Shown: one piece after another, positions 62,351 to 64,000 of the stretch
Layout: every line of letters begins with the position of its first letter
Numbering within the stretch: position 1 is the first letter of the stretch
Assembly: GCA_965276635.1 (NCBI GenBank)
Contig: CBDIBC010000005.1
Coordinates: 1,674,001-1,738,000 of the forward strand
Length of the DNA stretch: 64,000 nt
Source of the DNA: CBDIBC01 sp965276635
Lineage (GTDB): Bacteria; Actinomycetota; Acidimicrobiia; Acidimicrobiales; Palsa-688
Direction: 5' to 3'
Position numbers and translations under genes: made by a program
The notes under the pieces: generated by a model
Seen by the model: the letters and a program-made list of their open reading frames with translations, nothing else
Databases searched by the model: none
Told to the model about the DNA's origin: nothing

Positions 62351-63355
62351 ATGACGATCAAGGCCGAATACATCTGGATCGACGGCACCGAACCGACTCC
62401 GTTGCTGCGGTCGAAGACCAAGGTGATCACTGGCACCCCGACCGAGCTGCCGATCTGGGGTTTCGACGGGTCGAGCACCAATCAGGCGCCGGGCAAGGCG
62501 TCGGACTGCGTGCTCAAGCCGGTGTTCTCCTGCCCCGACCCCATTCGGGGTTCCGACCACCTGCTGGTCATGTGCGAGGTGCTCTACACCGACATGACTC
62601 CGCACCAGACGAACACGCGCGCCGCGCTGGCCGCCGTGGAGGGGAAGTACTCGGCGCAGGAGCCGCTGTTCGGTATCGAACAGGAGTACACCATGTTCAA
62701 GGGCAGCCGCCCTCTGGGCTTCCCCGACGCCGGCGGCTACCCCGGTCCCCAGGGTCCGTACTACTGCGGCGTGGGTCAGGACGACATCTACGGCCGGCCC
62801 CTGGTGGAGGCCCACCTCGATGCCTGTCTGAACGCCGGGATCAGCCTGTCGGGTATCAACGCCGAGGTCATGCCCGGCCAATGGGAGTTCCAGGTCGGCC
62901 CGCTGCCGCCTCTCGCCGTGTCCGACCAGATGTGGGTGGCTCGTTGGCTGTTGCACCGGCTGGGGGAGGACTTCGGCATCTCCATCACCCTCGACGCCAA
63001 GCCGGTGCGCGGCGACTGGAACGGTGCCGGCGCCCACACCAACTTCTCCACCCAGGCCATGCGGAGCTCCTACGACGCGGTGGTCAAGGCGGCCGAGGCC
63101 CTCGGCAAACGGGCCGACGAGCACGTAGCCCACTACGGCGAGGGCATCGAGCATCGCCTGACCGGTCTGCACGAGACGGCCCCGTGGAACGAGTACACCT
63201 ACGGCGTGTCCGATCGGGGCGCGTCGGTGCGGATCCCGTGGCAGGTCGAGGCGGACCGGAAGGGCTATCTCGAGGATCGCCGTCCGAACGCCAACTGCGA
63301 CCCCTACACGGTGACCCGCCTGATCGTCGAGACGTGCTGCGAGGCGCTGGCCTGA
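62351..63355 (+). CDS. glnII: Glutamine synthetase, type II (GlnII)
   Basis: A 334-residue enzyme of the eukaryote-like type II class, which makes glutamine from glutamate, ammonia and ATP. KAEYIWIDGTEP, LPIWGFDGSSTNQAPG, GIEQEYTMF, GINAEVMPGQWEFQVGP and GAGAHTNFSTQAMR are characteristic. It is shorter than type I enzymes and not controlled by adenylylation. The ATG at 62351 aligns with Streptomyces GlnII. Having GlnA2- and GlnII-type genes divergent beside a GlnR-like regulator is a typical actinobacterial nitrogen set. Confidence 0.93.
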   Translation: MTIKAEYIWIDGTEPTPLLRSKTKVITGTPTELPIWGFDGSSTNQAPGKASDCVLKPVFSCPDPIRGSDHLLVMCEVLYTDMTPHQTNTRAALAAVEGKYSAQEPLFGIEQEYTMFKGSRPLGFPDAGGYPGPQGPYYCGVGQDDIYGRPLVEAHLDACLNAGISLSGINAEVMPGQWEFQVGPLPPLAVSDQMWVARWLLHRLGEDFGISITLDAKPVRGDWNGAGAHTNFSTQAMRSSYDAVVKAAEALGKRADEHVAHYGEGIEHRLTGLHETAPWNEYTYGVSDRGASVRIPWQVEADRKGYLEDRRPNANCDPYTVTRLIVETCCEALA

Positions 63356-63408
63356 TTCGCAGGCAGCCCGTCGAGCCGTCGACAGGCGGCCGGCCGTAAG
63401 CTCGCACC

Positions 63409-64000
63409 ATGGGTTCTCGGCGTGGGCGATCGCTGCTGGCGGTGACGGCCGGCGTGGTCGTGCCGCTGGCGGTCGCCACCGGGTGGATACCCCTCCGGGT
63501 GCACCACCCGACCGTCGATGTGGCCCTGGCGCTGGTGGCCGTGGTCACTGCACTCGGTGTGTCTCGGCGCCGCCCTGCCGTCACGGTCGGTGCCGTGGTT
63601 GCCGGCCTGGGTTTCGCCTACTTCGACACCCGGCCCTTCGATCGCTTCGCCGTGTCGAAGAGCAGCGACCTGGCCACGGCGGTGATGCTGGTCGTCGTCG
63701 GCGCCATCACCGGCGAGCTCGCCTTGCGGGTGGCCCGCCAGCGCGATCCGGCGGCGGGTGACCTGGCCTGGATCCGCGGCGCGGCATCACAGCTGGCCAG
63801 TGGTGAGGAGCTGGTGGTCATGCTGGCCTCGGTGGCGGACGAGCTCACACGCCTCCTGGGCCTGGCCGCGTGCACGTTCGACGCCGACCCGGTGCCGCCG
63901 GACCGGGCCTGCGTGGCCCGCGACGGTGCGATCGAATCGCCGGCCGGCGGCGGTGTCGTGGTCGGCCTGCCGGTGTGGGGTCAGGGTCACCAGCTCGGCC
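63409..64000 (+). CDS. DUF4118-like membrane protein (partial)
   Basis: An open frame starts at the ATG at 63409 and runs off the window without a stop (197 residues visible). The first part has three or four hydrophobic segments (LLAVTAGVVVPLAVATGWI, VALALVAVVTALGV, AVTVGAVVAGLGFAYFDT) and FAYFDTRPFDRFAVSKSSDL resembles the DUF4118 domain of KdpD-type histidine kinases. A soluble region starting ASQLASGEELVVMLASVADEL may be a GAF-type domain. A sensor function is inferred, and the output domain lies outside the window. Confidence 0.7.
   Translation, partial: MGSRRGRSLLAVTAGVVVPLAVATGWIPLRVHHPTVDVALALVAVVTALGVSRRRPAVTVGAVVAGLGFAYFDTRPFDRFAVSKSSDLATAVMLVVVGAITGELALRVARQRDPAAGDLAWIRGAASQLASGEELVVMLASVADELTRLLGLAACTFDADPVPPDRACVARDGAIESPAGGGVVVGLPVWGQGHQLG

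Noticed and set aside
1..64000. CRISPR arrays, rRNA genes, complete insertion sequences or prophage
   Set aside because: No regularly spaced repeats, rRNA-like sequence, transposase or phage structural genes were seen.

Overview
The window is high-GC DNA from an actinobacterium, probably of the Acidimicrobiia. This placement is inferred from gene content and repeat type, not from a marker-gene comparison. Supporting signs are a WhiB regulator beside a pair of ArsA-type ATPases and a bifunctional penicillin-binding protein (an order also found around whiB4/ponA2 in mycobacteria), glutamine synthetases of types I and II with a GlnR-like regulator, frequent GTG starts with ATGA/GTGA overlaps, and secreted proteins with 42-residue DGGVFTFGDA-type repeats.

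1-17.6 kb is a surface-glycan locus. It holds a glycosyltransferase tail, two GH26-like secreted hydrolases whose catalytic domains form an 877-bp, almost perfect inverted repeat, a rare fusion of a chain-length co-polymerase with a Wzx flippase, and a GT4 glycosyltransferase. Next comes a small acyl-chemistry module: carrier protein, acyl-CoA-dehydrogenase-like enzyme, aminoacyl:carrier-protein ligase and DUF1839 protein. It is accompanied by a GH2 beta-mannosidase-like enzyme and a GNAT protein, and bracketed by two paralogous didomain alpha/beta hydrolases with Arg and Cys in place of the nucleophilic serine. I infer that this module activates an amino acid and attaches it, or a derivative of it, to a glycan. 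It is the best candidate here for an undescribed system.

17.6-28.1 kb is ordinary metabolism. A branched-chain acyl-CoA (leucine-type) operon (SDR, enoyl-CoA hydratase, both carboxylase subunits, acyl-CoA dehydrogenase) is followed by an ABC exporter, a LysE exporter and a GNAT.

28.1-41.3 kb is an accessory region in decay. It contains frameshifted remnants of a GNAT, a PIN toxin, a VOC protein, a conjugative relaxase/helicase, a PPOX protein, a serine hydroxymethyltransferase, an adenylate-kinase-like protein and a DUF523 protein. Small intact genes lie between them (FitA-like antitoxin, PPOX, an ECF sigma factor with VOC/YdeI genes, a membrane protein, truncated haemoglobin, SnoaL-like protein). 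A tRNA-Pro(CGG) lies at its right edge with the 3' end facing the region, which would fit an old integrative element.

41.3-64 kb is core-like: receiver and STAS proteins, the ArsA pair, WhiB, alpha/beta hydrolase, SelB-SelA, Rieske protein, PBP1, a trypsin-fold protein without catalytic residues, FxsA, an MBL hydrolase, a GGDEF protein with degenerate EAL, the Mrp ATPase, an IscA/ErpA-type protein, a condensed xanthine-dehydrogenase-like protein without an ordinary start codon, RidA, and a nitrogen cluster (GlnR-like regulator, type I and type II glutamine synthetases). The window ends inside a DUF4118-like membrane protein.
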